NCBI GenBank assembly: GCA_963707145.1
Contig: CAVPOQ010000008.1
Coordinates: 434,001-498,000 of the forward strand
DNA: 64,000 nt
DNA from: RPQJ01 sp963707145
GTDB taxonomy: Bacteria; Pseudomonadota; Gammaproteobacteria; Steroidobacterales; Steroidobacteraceae
Reading direction: 5' to 3'
Positions 1-8,305 of this stretch are shown here, piece after piece; position 1 is the first letter of the stretch; each line of letters starts with the position of its first letter. The translations under genes and the position numbers were made by a program. The notes beneath the pieces were generated by a model. That model was not told the DNA's origin and did no database searches. It saw only the letters and a list, made by a program, of their open reading frames with translations.

Positions 1-1
1 A

Positions 2-496
2 TACGTGGAAGCGCTTCGGCCGCACATCGCCGCAGTATCGGAACGGCTGCTCGGATCACCGATCGAGCTGATTCTCATGCGTGGCTGGTCGGCGGAGCGG
101 TCTCTGGAAGACGCGCTCGCGGCTTCGTGGCCACGCGACCGTGCCCGGGGACTTACCCACAGTGGTCCGCACCGCGCGGACCTCGTCGTTCGTTTTGAAC
201 GCGTCACGGCCCGGGATCGGGTATCCCGCGGGCAGCAGAAGCTCGCGGCAGCCGCGCTCCTTCTAGGGCAGCTATATTGCGACGCGGAGCTGGGATCGGA
301 CGTCGCAGCGCTGCTTGTGGATGATCCGGCGGCGGAACTGGACGAGCGCCACCTGCGCAAGCTCCTCGCCGAGGTGGCCGGGCTGCCGGCGCAGCTCGTC
401 CTGACCGCGCTCGACCCTCGCAACGTCGCTCTGCAGGACCTCCCGGACGGACATCGGTTCCACGTGGAACATGGCTCGGTGACCCGTCTGATATAA
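2..496 (+). CDS. recF: DNA replication/repair protein RecF, C-terminal part
   Basis: RecF is an SMC-like ATPase that helps load RecA at gapped DNA during recombinational repair. The window cuts off the N-terminal half with the Walker A site. About 164 residues remain and show the ABC-type signature (SRGQQK) followed by a Walker B-like stretch (ALLVDDPAAELDE), as in the C-terminal lobe of RecF. The reading frame is open to the window edge, so the gene is cut by the window and not truncated in the genome. It ends 28 bases before the preferred gyrB start, the usual dnaA-dnaN-recF-gyrB order at a gammaproteobacterial origin. Gene order plus motifs make the call firm. Confidence 0.93.
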   Translation, partial: YVEALRPHIAAVSERLLGSPIELILMRGWSAERSLEDALAASWPRDRARGLTHSGPHRADLVVRFERVTARDRVSRGQQKLAAAALLLGQLYCDAELGSDVAALLVDDPAAELDERHLRKLLAEVAGLPAQLVLTALDPRNVALQDLPDGHRFHVEHGSVTRLI

Positions 497-524
497 TCCG
501 ATGTCTTTTGGAACCGGGTTTCCC

Positions 525-2933
525 ATGAGCGGCGCCGACGTCTACGACTCGAGCAAAATCAAGGTCTTAAAGGGCCTCGACGCGGTCCGAAAGCGGCCCG
601 GAATGTACATCGGAGACACCGACGACGGTACGGGCCTGCACCACATGGTGTTTGAGGTCCTCGACAACTCGATCGACGAGGCATTGGCCGGTCACTGCAC
701 CGACATGACGGTCACGATCCACGCTGACCAGTCCGTCACCGTCGAGGACAACGGCCGTGGAATTCCTGTGGATATCCACCCGGAGGAGGGCCGCTCGGCG
801 GCAGAGGTCATCCTCACGGTGCTTCATGCAGGTGGCAAGTTCGACGACTCGTCGTACAAGGTCTCGGGCGGACTGCACGGTGTGGGCGTGTCGGTGGTCA
901 ATGCGCTGTCGGAGACCCTCAACGTCACGATCTACCGCGACGGAAAGGAATACCGCCAGGAGTACCACCTCGGCGAGCCCGTCGCCCCGCTGGCCGTCTT
1001 CGGGAACAGCGACCGCCGCGGCACGACCATCCGGTTCAAGCCCAGCGATACGATCTTCACCAACATCGAATTCGAGTACGAAGTGCTCCAGAAGCGGCTG
1101 CGCGAGCTGTCGTTCCTGAATTCCGGCGTGAAGATCGAGCTCATCGACGAGCGCGACGACAAGCGGGAGACCTTTCACTACGACGGCGGCATTCGTGAGT
1201 TCGTGCGCTTCCTCAACCGCAGCAAGACCGCGGTCCACGACGGGATCTTCTGGTTCCGTGGGGATCGCGACGGCGTCGGCGTAGAACTCGCGCTGCAGTG
1301 GAACGACTCCTACGCCGAGACGATGTACTGCTTCACGAACAACATTCCGCAGAAGGACGGCGGTACCCATCTGGCTGGCTTCCGCGCAGCGCTGACCCGC
1401 ACGCTCAACGACTACATCGAGAAGGAACTCGCCGCCAAGAAGGACCGTGTGCCCACGACCGGCGACGACTCCCGCGAGGGCCTGACCGCGGTGCTGTCGG
1501 TCAAGTTACCCGACCCGAAATTCTCCTCGCAGACCAAGGACAAGCTCGTCTCGTCCGAGGTGAAGGGCACGGTCGAGTCCCTGGTTGCTGACAAGCTCGG
1601 CGAATTCCTGCTCGAGAACCCGGCCCAGGCCAAGGCGATCGTCAACAAGATCATCGACGCCGCGCGCGCCCGCGAGGCTGCTCGCAGGGCACGCGAACTC
1701 ACCCGCCGCAAGGGCGCCCTCGACATCGCGGGCCTTCCTGGAAAGCTCGCCGACTGCCAGGAGAAGGATCCTGCGCTCTGCGAGATTTTCATCGTCGAGG
1801 GCGACTCGGCCGGTGGCTCCGCCAAGCAGGGTCGCGACCGCCGCACCCAGGCAATCCTGCCGCTGAAGGGCAAGATCCTGAACGTCGAGCGCGCACGCTT
1901 CGACAAGATGATTTCCTCGGCCGAGGTCGGCACCTTGATCACCGCGCTCGGGTGCGGCATCGGCAAGGACGAGTTCGACATCGCCAAGCTGCGCTATCAC
2001 CGGATCATCATCATGACGGACGCAGATGTGGATGGATCCCACATCCGTACGCTCCTTTTGACATTCTTCTACAGGCAAATCCCACTTCTCATCGAGAGAG
2101 GCCATATCTATATCGCTCAACCTCCACTCTATAAGGTGAAGAAGGGTAAGAGCGAGACCTACGTGAAGGACGATATCGAGCTGAACCAGCTCCTGCTCAG
2201 GTCTGCGCTCGAGGACGCCGAGTTGCACGTCTCGGGCGAGAGCGAGGCCATGCCGGCGACCGCGCTCGACACGCTCGCGCGCCGCTACATGGAGTTCCAG
2301 GCGGCCGCGCGTCGGGCCGCGCGCCGCTATGACCAGCACGTGCTCGAGCAAATGCTGCTGCTGCCAGAACTGTCCGCCGCTGAACGGGAGGACGAGCAGC
2401 GCCTCAAGCAATGGGGCGGGCAGCTCGAAGCGCTGGTGAATGCGGGCCAGCCGGCCGGGCGCGTGTATCGCGTCGCTCTGCAGCCCGGCACGCCGCCGCA
2501 CCTCGTCGTGTCGCGCAGCGAGCATGGCGTGTCGGTCGAGAAGCACCTGCACCGTGAGTTCTTCAGCTCGAGTGAATACCGCCGAATTGCCGAGCTCTCG
2601 CGCACGCTCGCGGGTCTCTTCGGCCCCGGCGCCTATGTGAAGCGCGGTGAGGCGCGACAGGACGTCGCGGACTTCCGCGAAGCCATGCAATGGATGCTCG
2701 ACCAGGCGCGCAAGGGGCAGTCCATCCAGCGTTACAAGGGCCTCGGCGAGATGAACCCTGAGCAGTTGTGGGACACGACCATCAATCCCGCGTCACGCCG
2801 GCTCGTGCAGGTGAGGATCGAGGACGCGCTCGGCGCCGACGAGATCTTCTCGACGCTGATGGGGGATCAGGTCGAGCCGAGGCGCGAGTTCATCGAGAGA
2901 AATGCGCTGTCGGCGACGAATTTGGACGTGTAG
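525..2933 (+). CDS. gyrB: DNA gyrase subunit B
   Basis: This is the ATPase subunit of DNA gyrase, which introduces negative supercoils with GyrA. The product is 802 residues, close to E. coli GyrB, and so keeps the extra Toprim insertion of many gammaproteobacteria. The GHKL ATPase domain (residues about 1-220) shows VLDNSIDEA, EDNGRGIP and GGLHGVGVSVVNALS. The Toprim domain has EGDSAGGSAKQGRD near residue 418 and DADVDGSHI near 497. The C-terminal QRYKGLGEMN motif lies near 735. I chose the ATG at 525 (MSGADVYDSS) because family members start at this point; an in-frame ATG at 501 would add eight residues. No strong ribosome-binding site precedes either. The stop is immediately followed by an IS remnant on the other strand. 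Confidence 0.97.
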   Translation: MSGADVYDSSKIKVLKGLDAVRKRPGMYIGDTDDGTGLHHMVFEVLDNSIDEALAGHCTDMTVTIHADQSVTVEDNGRGIPVDIHPEEGRSAAEVILTVLHAGGKFDDSSYKVSGGLHGVGVSVVNALSETLNVTIYRDGKEYRQEYHLGEPVAPLAVFGNSDRRGTTIRFKPSDTIFTNIEFEYEVLQKRLRELSFLNSGVKIELIDERDDKRETFHYDGGIREFVRFLNRSKTAVHDGIFWFRGDRDGVGVELALQWNDSYAETMYCFTNNIPQKDGGTHLAGFRAALTRTLNDYIEKELAAKKDRVPTTGDDSREGLTAVLSVKLPDPKFSSQTKDKLVSSEVKGTVESLVADKLGEFLLENPAQAKAIVNKIIDAARAREAARRARELTRRKGALDIAGLPGKLADCQEKDPALCEIFIVEGDSAGGSAKQGRDRRTQAILPLKGKILNVERARFDKMISSAEVGTLITALGCGIGKDEFDIAKLRYHRIIIMTDADVDGSHIRTLLLTFFYRQIPLLIERGHIYIAQPPLYKVKKGKSETYVKDDIELNQLLLRSALEDAELHVSGESEAMPATALDTLARRYMEFQAAARRAARRYDQHVLEQMLLLPELSAAEREDEQRLKQWGGQLEALVNAGQPAGRVYRVALQPGTPPHLVVSRSEHGVSVEKHLHREFFSSSEYRRIAELSRTLAGLFGPGAYVKRGEARQDVADFREAMQWMLDQARKGQSIQRYKGLGEMNPEQLWDTTINPASRRLVQVRIEDALGADEIFSTLMGDQVEPRREFIERNALSATNLDV

Positions 2934-2935
2934 AC

Positions 2936-3275
2936 GATGTAGGGTGCAGGCTGATCCGCTTGCGCCGACGCACTCTCATGCGAACCTGGAGTCCCTCCAG
3001 CATGTAGAGCCGATGCACCCGGTTGCGACCGACGCGCCAACCCTCCCGAACGAGCAGGATGTGCAAGCGCTCGTAGCCGAAGCGCGGCCGAGCCGTCGCC
3101 AGTTCCCGGAGCCGCTGTCGCAGAGCGCTGCTGTCGCGCGCTTGCGAGCGGTAGTACCAGGTGGCGTTCCTGAGACGAATCAGCGAGCACGATCGGCGGA
3201 CGCTGAGCTGGAAGCAATCCCGTATCCATCGAGCGATGTTCCGACGCTTGGATGTGGTCAGATCTTTTTTTTGAC
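2936..3275 (-). pseudogene. IS3-family OrfB transposase, N-terminal fragment
   Basis: This is the start of an IS3 OrfB in the -1 frame relative to OrfA. It begins with LTTSKRRNIARWIRDCFQLS and continues through WYYRSQARDSS, RLRELATARPRFGYERLH, LLVREGWRVGRNRVHRLY and EGLQVRMRVRRRKR. These are the N-terminal DNA-binding segments of the IS3 transposase. The rve/DDE integrase core that should follow is missing because the element ends next to gyrB. Truncation is seen directly; family assignment rests on the FGYERLH and GxxVGxxRVxRLY patterns. Confidence 0.8.
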
Positions 3276-3567
3276 GACTTCCTGGAGGATGCGCCGATCG
3301 AGCGTCAGATCGGCCACCAACCGCTTCAGTCGGGCGTTCTCGTCCCGCAGCTGCCAGAGCGCGCGGATCTCGAGAAGCTCCAGGTTGCCTCAGCGCTTCT
3401 TCCAGACGTAGAACGTCGCCTCGCTGATCCCCATTTGCCGGCAGACGTCCGCCACCGGCTGTCCCGCGGCGACTTGCTTGAGGGCAAACAGCATCTGCTC
3501 CTCGGTGAACCTCGATGCTATCGCTTCCTCTCCTTGCCAGGCAAGGACCTCGGAAGCACCTTACTCC
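3258..3567 (-). pseudogene. IS3-family OrfA (HTH) with in-frame stop
   Basis: This reads as a typical IS3 OrfA: a helix-turn-helix start (SRFTEEQMLFALKQVAAGQP, then DVCRQMGISEATFYVWKKR) followed by a leucine-zipper-like part (LWQLRDENARLKRLVADL, then LDRRILQEV). A TGA at 3390-3392 interrupts the frame directly after YVWKKR, where relatives have an aromatic residue. OrfA ends at TGA 3258-3260, just past the A-run used for -1 frameshifting into orfB. No good start codon is visible; the frame opens after a stop near 3569. OrfA normally binds the terminal repeats and regulates transposition. Here it is dead. Confidence 0.8.
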
Positions 3568-3604
3568 AGTTCTAAACGACTACGAAAAATTGGGGTGACG
3601 TCAC

Positions 3605-3643
3605 CACCCCGCCTGGCTCACCATCCGCCTCAACCTGAACTGA
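3605..3643 (+). repeat. Short repeated protein tail, copy A
   Basis: Thirteen codons read HPAWLTIRLNLN and stop with TGA. The same tail recurs at 6341-6439 and 7299-7391 (HPAWLRIRLDLN and HPAWLRVRLQQP). Copy A is the shortest and is truncated on its upstream side by the end of the IS3 remnant. It is a gene-end fragment, not a functional gene. The longer copies suggest what it may come from. Confidence 0.45.
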
Positions 3644-3667
3644 CCACCACTGCCAAACTGGATGGGT

Positions 3668-3686
3668 GCGCGATCAGTGATCGCGC
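3668..3686. other. Perfect 9-bp inverted repeat
   Basis: The left arm gcgcgatca and its exact complement flank a single g. The palindrome sits just upstream of the 3' end of the minus-strand gene at 3749-4357 and just past repeat copy A. It could act as a transcription-stop hairpin or be an element end. There is no T-run. Confidence 0.4.
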
Positions 3687-3748
3687 GAGCAACCGCAGGG
3701 CGCGTCTCCGCCGTCGCACCGACTGGCTCAAGCGAGCGGCCTGGCCGT

Positions 3749-4357
3749 TCATTGGATCTGGACGTCTTGCACCAGCATGAACTCGCACGCACCCGCGCCC
3801 GAATCGGTGCGAGTCAGCGACGTGCGGATCTTCATACCGTCGTCGCGTGCGCCATCAACCAGCAGACCAGTCAGGTGGACCACCTGTCCCCCCAGGCGCA
3901 GCCGGGCGAGTTTCGAGGCGACGGAGGCATTGGCCGGAATGACGTGCGTGTTGGCGCTGTATCTGGTCACCTCGCCCGGTTCAATCGGCAGTGACTCAGT
4001 GACGGGTCGCCATGAATAGAAGCGTGCGCCCTGCGATATCTTGAATGCCTTCAACACGCGATTGTCCGACATGGGGCCCCAGCCGAGCGCGAGATCCAGC
4101 GGGGCCAGATCCGAGATGGGATCGAAGCGATAATCTTCGCGGCTGAGGATGCGCGCCGTAATGTCGTAGGCTGCTCGTGGCGTGAGCGTCCAGCGCCCAA
4201 GCACAAGAGCTGGCGCACCGTTCGCATCGGTTTGCAGTGGTTCATCCGGCGCGATGGCTCCATCAGCCGGATGAATGGCCCGATGTTCCCACTGTCCGCA
4301 CGCTTTCCACAGCACGGCGATGAAGAGCGCAATCCACACGGCACGTCGCCAATTCAT
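3749..4357 (-). CDS. Hypothetical membrane-anchored protein
   Basis: This is a 202-residue protein of unknown function. From the chosen ATG at 4357 (MNWRRAVW) it has one N-terminal hydrophobic helix (about residues 6-18, WIALFIAVLW), then a soluble part with two tryptophan/tyrosine-rich segments (DYRFDPISDLAPLDLALGWG and ISQGARFYSWRP) and a Cys near the C-terminus. It is probably anchored in the inner membrane and faces the periplasm. The frame remains open upstream, but that extension (RPLRLLPAGTRNGR) is arginine-rich and unlike a protein start. Similar small proteins occur as uncharacterised genes in Xanthomonadales-like genomes, but I cannot name a family. Confidence 0.6.
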   Translation of the reverse strand: MNWRRAVWIALFIAVLWKACGQWEHRAIHPADGAIAPDEPLQTDANGAPALVLGRWTLTPRAAYDITARILSREDYRFDPISDLAPLDLALGWGPMSDNRVLKAFKISQGARFYSWRPVTESLPIEPGEVTRYSANTHVIPANASVASKLARLRLGGQVVHLTGLLVDGARDDGMKIRTSLTRTDSGAGACEFMLVQDVQIQ

Positions 4358-4431
4358 GGCGATATGTTGGTGCCGGCACCTGTGGACGGGTGTGACTGTT
4401 CTCCCGTTTCGCGTTCCCGCTGGCAACAACC

Positions 4432-6228
4432 TCAGCGGCCGCTCAGCCCGCGTACGAAACAACCTCCGCGTGCAACCGGGTCCGCCGCCGCCGGATCGAT
4501 CGCCGCACGACGGATCAGCGCCAGCGCGCCGGCCTGCTGCTCATGGGTGGCGGACGCCTGCCCGTGCACTGCAACGGCGTACTCGCTCAGGTCCTGCACG
4601 AACACGCCGAACATCCGGTCGACGTGGCTCTCGTCGAGACCGGCGCAGGCGGCAGTGGTTCCGGCGCGTGTTCCGCCCGGGGCGCCGTCGATGGCGAGCG
4701 CGGCGGCTTCTGCAACCAGTTGCGCGTAGACGATCTCGGTGAAGATCTGCCCGATATTGAGCAGGAAATCGAGGTCCTTGGCCTGTTCCCCGCGCGGCGC
4801 AGCCGTGGCCATCAGCTGTCCGAAGGCCTGCACCTGGCCGATGAAGGTCGCGACGTTCGGCAGCTGCGCGAAGCGCGCGAAGGCGCCGCGCCAGTCCGGG
4901 AAGCCGATGCGCGACAGGCCGCTCGCCGGCCCCTGTTCGAACAGGAAGGCATCGTCGGCAGGGTCGAGCCGCACCGGCACCGGTGCGTACTTCACGCCCT
5001 GTCCGGCCCCGGCCGCGGCAAAGGCCGGCAGGAACTTCAGCACCAGCGCGAGATTGACGTGGACGGTCCCCTCCAGTTTCGGCAGCGTGCGGATGTGACG
5101 GGTCGCCTGCTCGAAGTACGTGTCCTTCTCGAAGCCCTTCGCCGCGATCACTTCCCAGAGCAGATCGACCACCCGCTCGCCCTCGCTGGTGACCTTCATC
5201 TTGGCGATCGGGTTGTAGAGCAGGAAGCGGCGGTCGTCGGCTGAGGCGCTGCGCTCGTAATCCGAGCACCGCGCGCTGTAGAGCTTCATCGCCACCAGCC
5301 GGACGTACGCGTCGGCCAGCAGTCGCCGCACGTGCGGAAAATCAGTGACGCGCGTGCCGTAGAGCACCCGGCGGTGGGCGTGCCCGATCGCCTCGACGAA
5401 TGCGTGCTCGGCGATGCCGATGCTGGCCCAGGCGAGCTGCACCTTGCCGACATTCACGGTGGCGAGCGCCGCGTCCCACGCGGCCTTGCCGGTGTGCAGC
5501 ACGTCGGCCGGGGTCACCGGGTAATCCGCGAGCCGGAATTCCGACACATACATCTGGCCGTGCACGACATTCTGCACCAGCGTGTACGCGGGGTGCTTCG
5601 GGTCGGCGAGGAAGAACAGGTAATCATCGGCAGGATTGGCCGACGGTCCCTCCGGGCGCTGCACGCGGCCGAACACCGACACGCGCGCGGCGCAGTTCCC
5701 ATTGCCGATGTAGTACTTCTCTCCACTGGCCCGCCAGCCGCTGCCATCCGGGGTCAGCACCATGTCGGTGGAGTAGATGTCCGCCCCGTGTTCCCGCTCC
5801 GAGAGTCCGAACGCAAACACGCCGCCCTGCGCGAGCAACTGGCCGACCAGGCGCTTGGCGTCCTCATTCCCGCTCGTCCACACCGGCCCCAGGCCCAGCA
5901 CGGTGACCTGCCACGCGTACCAGTGCTCGAGCGAATACCAGGCAAGCAACTGGCTGAGGTCGTTGTTGCGGGCGGTGTCCCAGCGGGCAGTCGTCGCGTC
6001 GCTTCCGCCGGTCAACGTTCCGACCGCGGCCGGCGTGCCGAACAGTGCAAACACACCCTCGCGGGCGATCATCGCCAGGAAATCGTCATACCAGGTTGCG
6101 CCGTGGCTTTCCGCCTTCAGCACTGCATGACCCTTGGCCTCGAAGAAGCGGCGTACGGCCAGCAGTGCCCGACGAGTCGGCTCGTCGTAATGAGCACCGT
6201 CGTAGGCGGAGGGGTTGAACAGCAGCAT
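4432..6228 (-). CDS. Acyl-CoA dehydrogenase family protein
   Basis: This is probably a 598-residue FAD-dependent acyl-CoA dehydrogenase that oxidises an acyl-CoA thioester at the alpha-beta bond. Order of segments: an N-terminal helical part (about 1-140), then the FAD/acyl-binding middle region with VFAFGLSEREHGADIYSTDM and GEKYYIGNGNCA (about 150-230), and a C-terminal helical domain with VAMKLYSARCSDY and NPIAKMKVTSEGERVVDLLWE. A long extra C-terminal helical region (about 450-598) makes it larger than classical 380-residue members, more like the FadE/AidB-type group. The start at 6228 (MLLFNPSAYDG) is preferred over upstream codons that lack similarity. The substrate is not deducible; it lies alone between repeats. 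Confidence 0.8.
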   Translation of the reverse strand: MLLFNPSAYDGAHYDEPTRRALLAVRRFFEAKGHAVLKAESHGATWYDDFLAMIAREGVFALFGTPAAVGTLTGGSDATTARWDTARNNDLSQLLAWYSLEHWYAWQVTVLGLGPVWTSGNEDAKRLVGQLLAQGGVFAFGLSEREHGADIYSTDMVLTPDGSGWRASGEKYYIGNGNCAARVSVFGRVQRPEGPSANPADDYLFFLADPKHPAYTLVQNVVHGQMYVSEFRLADYPVTPADVLHTGKAAWDAALATVNVGKVQLAWASIGIAEHAFVEAIGHAHRRVLYGTRVTDFPHVRRLLADAYVRLVAMKLYSARCSDYERSASADDRRFLLYNPIAKMKVTSEGERVVDLLWEVIAAKGFEKDTYFEQATRHIRTLPKLEGTVHVNLALVLKFLPAFAAAGAGQGVKYAPVPVRLDPADDAFLFEQGPASGLSRIGFPDWRGAFARFAQLPNVATFIGQVQAFGQLMATAAPRGEQAKDLDFLLNIGQIFTEIVYAQLVAEAAALAIDGAPGGTRAGTTAACAGLDESHVDRMFGVFVQDLSEYAVAVHGQASATHEQQAGALALIRRAAIDPAAADPVARGGCFVRGLSGR

Positions 6229-6340
6229 GATGCAGTGACTCCCGGCGGCGGCAGGGGCGGTTGCACCTGCTTCGACGACGCCGAGTCTACGCCGCACACG
6301 CGCTGTGATTTGCAGCGAACGGTATGTTACTGAGTTGGCG

Positions 6341-6439
6341 CCACCCCTGGCGGAGGTCCAGCAGCTCCCAGATCCCTCCGGCGACCCCAGGATCGCGAGC
6401 CACCCCGCCTGGCTCCGGATCCGCCTCGACCTCAACTGA
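6341..6439 (+). repeat. Short repeated protein tail, copy B
   Basis: The frame reads AEVQQLPDPSGDPRIAS followed by HPAWLRIRLDLN and a TGA at 6437-6439. It aligns residue for residue with copy C (AEQIEQLPDLSGYLKFAS + HPAWLRVRLQQP), and its last 13 codons match copy A. The pattern PDL-GY-K-AS-PAW resembles the extreme C-termini of VirD4/TraD-type conjugative coupling proteins, but I hold that only weakly. It lies antisense to the 5' region of the acyl-CoA dehydrogenase gene. Confidence 0.4.
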
Positions 6440-6456
6440 GGTCACCCTGCAGGAAG

Positions 6457-6516
6457 GCCGCGCTTCAGCGCGGCTCCAAAGCGCGAACAGCATTCGCGCG
6501 AGCGGGCCAGGCCCGC
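6457..6516. other. Cluster of three perfect hairpins
   Basis: Three exact inverted repeats follow each other within 60 bases. They are gccgcgc/gcgcggc with loop ttca (6457-6474), gcgcgaa/ttcgcgc with loop cagca (6481-6499), and gcgggcc/ggcccgc with loop a (6502-6516). They lie between repeat copy B and the stop of the TMEM175-like gene. They could end transcription of that gene or be a REP-like intergenic element; no T-run follows. Confidence 0.5.
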
Positions 6517-6549
6517 GTCTGCCCTGAATCCGGCGTTCCCGGCGCCGGC

Positions 6550-7134
6550 TCACCGAGTCTCGTGCGTGGCCACCTTCTCGATCCTGCGGTCCGGGATCAG
6601 CCAGATCAGCGCGACCGCGACGTAGATGACGAGCGACAGCCAGCCGAATCGTAGCGCAGCCACGATCCCGACGGTGTACAGGCCGAGCGACAGTTTGCCC
6701 TTCCAGTCGGCGCGGACCGCGCGCGCCAGCGCTGAGTCGGGCCCTTCGGCGCGGATGATCATGGTCTGCAGCGCGGTGTACGACAGCGCGGCCATGAGCA
6801 GCACGACGCCGTACAGCGCGGTCGGCCAGGCCGCGAAGTGGTTCTCGCCCATCCAGCCCGTCGCAAACGGCACCAGCGACAGCCAGAAGAGCAGCGCCAG
6901 GTTTGTCCACAGGATTGAGCCGGTCACCCGACTGCACAGGTGCAGCATGTGGTGATGATTGTTCCAGTAGATGCCGAGGTAGACGAAGCTCAGCACGTAG
7001 GTGAGGAACACGGGGACGAGCGGTGTCAGCGCGGTGAGCTCGGTGCCGTGCGGTACCTTGAGCTCGAGCACCATGATCGTAATGAGGATGGCCAGTACGC
7101 CGTCGCTGAATGCTTCGAGCCGATGTTTGCCCAC
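6550..7134 (-). CDS. TMEM175 family potassium channel-like membrane protein
   Basis: This 194-residue integral membrane protein belongs to the TMEM175/DUF1211 family. The family signature is at the start: RLEAFSDGVLAI places FSDG at residues 9-12 in the first helix. Five further hydrophobic segments follow (for example VFLTYVLSFVYLGIYW, LLFWLSLVPFA, TALYGVVLLMAALSY and IWLI at the end). Bacterial TMEM175 proteins form tetrameric potassium channels without the usual selectivity filter, the FSD motif facing the pore. One six-helix domain per subunit, as here, is the bacterial pattern. It is monocistronic. I am confident of the family and less so of ion selectivity. Confidence 0.88.
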   Translation of the reverse strand: MGKHRLEAFSDGVLAILITIMVLELKVPHGTELTALTPLVPVFLTYVLSFVYLGIYWNNHHHMLHLCSRVTGSILWTNLALLFWLSLVPFATGWMGENHFAAWPTALYGVVLLMAALSYTALQTMIIRAEGPDSALARAVRADWKGKLSLGLYTVGIVAALRFGWLSLVIYVAVALIWLIPDRRIEKVATHETR

Positions 7135-7298
7135 GCGTCCGCCCTCGTCCGATAGGATCTCTTCGAGTCGCGTCCGTCAGGCCGCGGTCTTCAATCCTAC
7201 CGGGATGCCGGCCTTGGCACACAGGCCCCCCAGGTAATCGAGCGACAGTAATTCGACCTTGCCACGCGTCCGCCCTCGAGCCAGGACAGGGAGGCGGG

Positions 7299-7391
7299 GC
7301 CGAGCAAATCGAGCAACTCCCGGACTTGAGCGGCTACCTGAAGTTCGCAAGCCATCCCGCGTGGTTACGAGTGAGGCTCCAGCAGCCGTAA
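7299..7391 (+). repeat. Short repeated protein tail, copy C
   Basis: The frame reads AEQIEQLPDLSGYLKFAS then HPAWLRVRLQQP and stops with TAA. This is the best-preserved of the three tail copies and the one that most resembles a conjugative coupling protein C-terminus (LPDLSGYLKFAS). Nothing upstream in the frame looks like the rest of such a protein, so it is a fragment. Confidence 0.42.
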
Positions 7392-7413
7392 ACGCAGCGC
7401 ACATCAAGCACCT

Positions 7414-7459
7414 GTCCTCTCGGTAAACCAGCCGCCGACCGACGGCGGCCTCAGAGGAC
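7414..7459. other. Two-tier inverted repeat (structured element)
   Basis: An outer perfect 7-bp stem (gtcctct at 7414-7420 with agaggac at 7453-7459) encloses an inner perfect 7-bp hairpin (gccgccg at 7431-7437, loop accga, cggcggc at 7443-7449). The two stems are separated by an asymmetric internal loop. It lies about 160 bases upstream of the lipoprotein gene that starts at 7622. It may be a transcribed RNA structure or a terminator; the function is unknown. Confidence 0.45.
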
Positions 7460-7621
7460 GCGCCCAGCACGGGCCGCGTCGAGATCGCGAAGCGATCGTC
7501 CCCCAACTTCTTCCGTCCTTCCTTGCCGCGCGATCGTGACTTCCACCCTCGCATCGGCAGCGCATTTCCCCGGATAGGGACCAACCGCGCCCGGCGAGAG
7601 AATGTCCGTCAGGAGGCCGCC

Positions 7622-8305
7622 ATGGACACGCGAACGTCTCTCCGCCGCCACCGTGCCGCGCTTGGCCTGTTCATGGTTCTCGGACTCGTCGGTTGCGACT
7701 CCGTCTACACAATTCACAGCATCTATGAGCCGAGCGCCGAACCGTCGACCGTTCCCGACGTGTCCGGGCTGTGGGCGCCAAGCGGGCCCGACTCAAAGAC
7801 CATGGTGTTGCGCATTGCCGCCGAGGACTACGACATCGGCCACTGTCGGAATGCCGACATCCGTTTGCTGGGTACCACGACCGAAGACGAGGAGACGTTC
7901 GGCGACCAGATCTGCTTCGTCCCTGTGGCGGGTCACCTGGTCGCACAGGTGCGCACTACGGGACAGGTTCAGCTCTACCATCAATATCTGTTCAAGTTCG
8001 ACCAGCAATCAATGTCCTTTTGCGACGCGATCTGGGCAGATCTGCTGGAGTGGTCCGACGAGCATCCACAGGCGTCCGCAGCTCACGGTCTCGAGTTCGC
8101 GCGCCGCGGTTGGGATTCCGGTACGCAGTTGTTCGTCACGTCGTCATCGGACGCGCTTCGCAGCTACCTCGAGGCCAGGCTCCTGAAGCTGGCAAAAGCC
8201 TGCGACGACGACAACGACGAGGGTCCCCGGTGGGGCACGTACACGCGCCTGACACCGTCCCGGCAACCGGACGCCGCTGACAACTCGCTGCCACCACAAC
8301 GTTGA
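7622..8305 (+). CDS. Putative lipoprotein, unknown function
   Basis: This is a 227-residue predicted lipoprotein. The signal sequence has Arg/His-rich residues 4-11, a hydrophobic core (ALGLFMVLGL) and the lipobox LVGC with Cys near residue 23. The mature part begins with a Ser/Pro-rich linker and PDVSGLW, which resembles the PDLSGTY start of the other lipoprotein at 11576-12256, so the two may be distant paralogues. The start at 7622 is well supported by AGGAGG at 7611-7616. Four Cys in the mature protein could form disulfides. It has no recognisable catalytic motif. It is probably lipid-anchored in the outer membrane or periplasm. Confidence 0.7.
   Translation: MDTRTSLRRHRAALGLFMVLGLVGCDSVYTIHSIYEPSAEPSTVPDVSGLWAPSGPDSKTMVLRIAAEDYDIGHCRNADIRLLGTTTEDEETFGDQICFVPVAGHLVAQVRTTGQVQLYHQYLFKFDQQSMSFCDAIWADLLEWSDEHPQASAAHGLEFARRGWDSGTQLFVTSSSDALRSYLEARLLKLAKACDDDNDEGPRWGTYTRLTPSRQPDAADNSLPPQR

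Larger units (their letters stand above)
2936..3600 (-). mobile_element. IS3-family insertion sequence remnant
   Basis: This truncated IS3-family element is read from about 3600 down to 2936. It keeps orfA, the A-rich slippery site (eight A on the minus strand at 3265-3272, followed by G) and only the first quarter of orfB. The catalytic DDE part is gone: orfB breaks off right beside the gyrB stop codon. The outer left end, near 3596-3603 (TGACGTCA), touches the first copy of a short repeated protein tail. The element cannot transpose by itself. An orfA/orfB arrangement with -1 frameshifting is known for the family; here the site is seen directly, but orfA also carries an internal stop. Confidence 0.85.

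Noticed and set aside
7177..7250. Minus-strand tail GKVELLSLDYLGGLCAKAGI
   Set aside because: Reads like a protein end but has no identifiable family and no supported upstream coding part.
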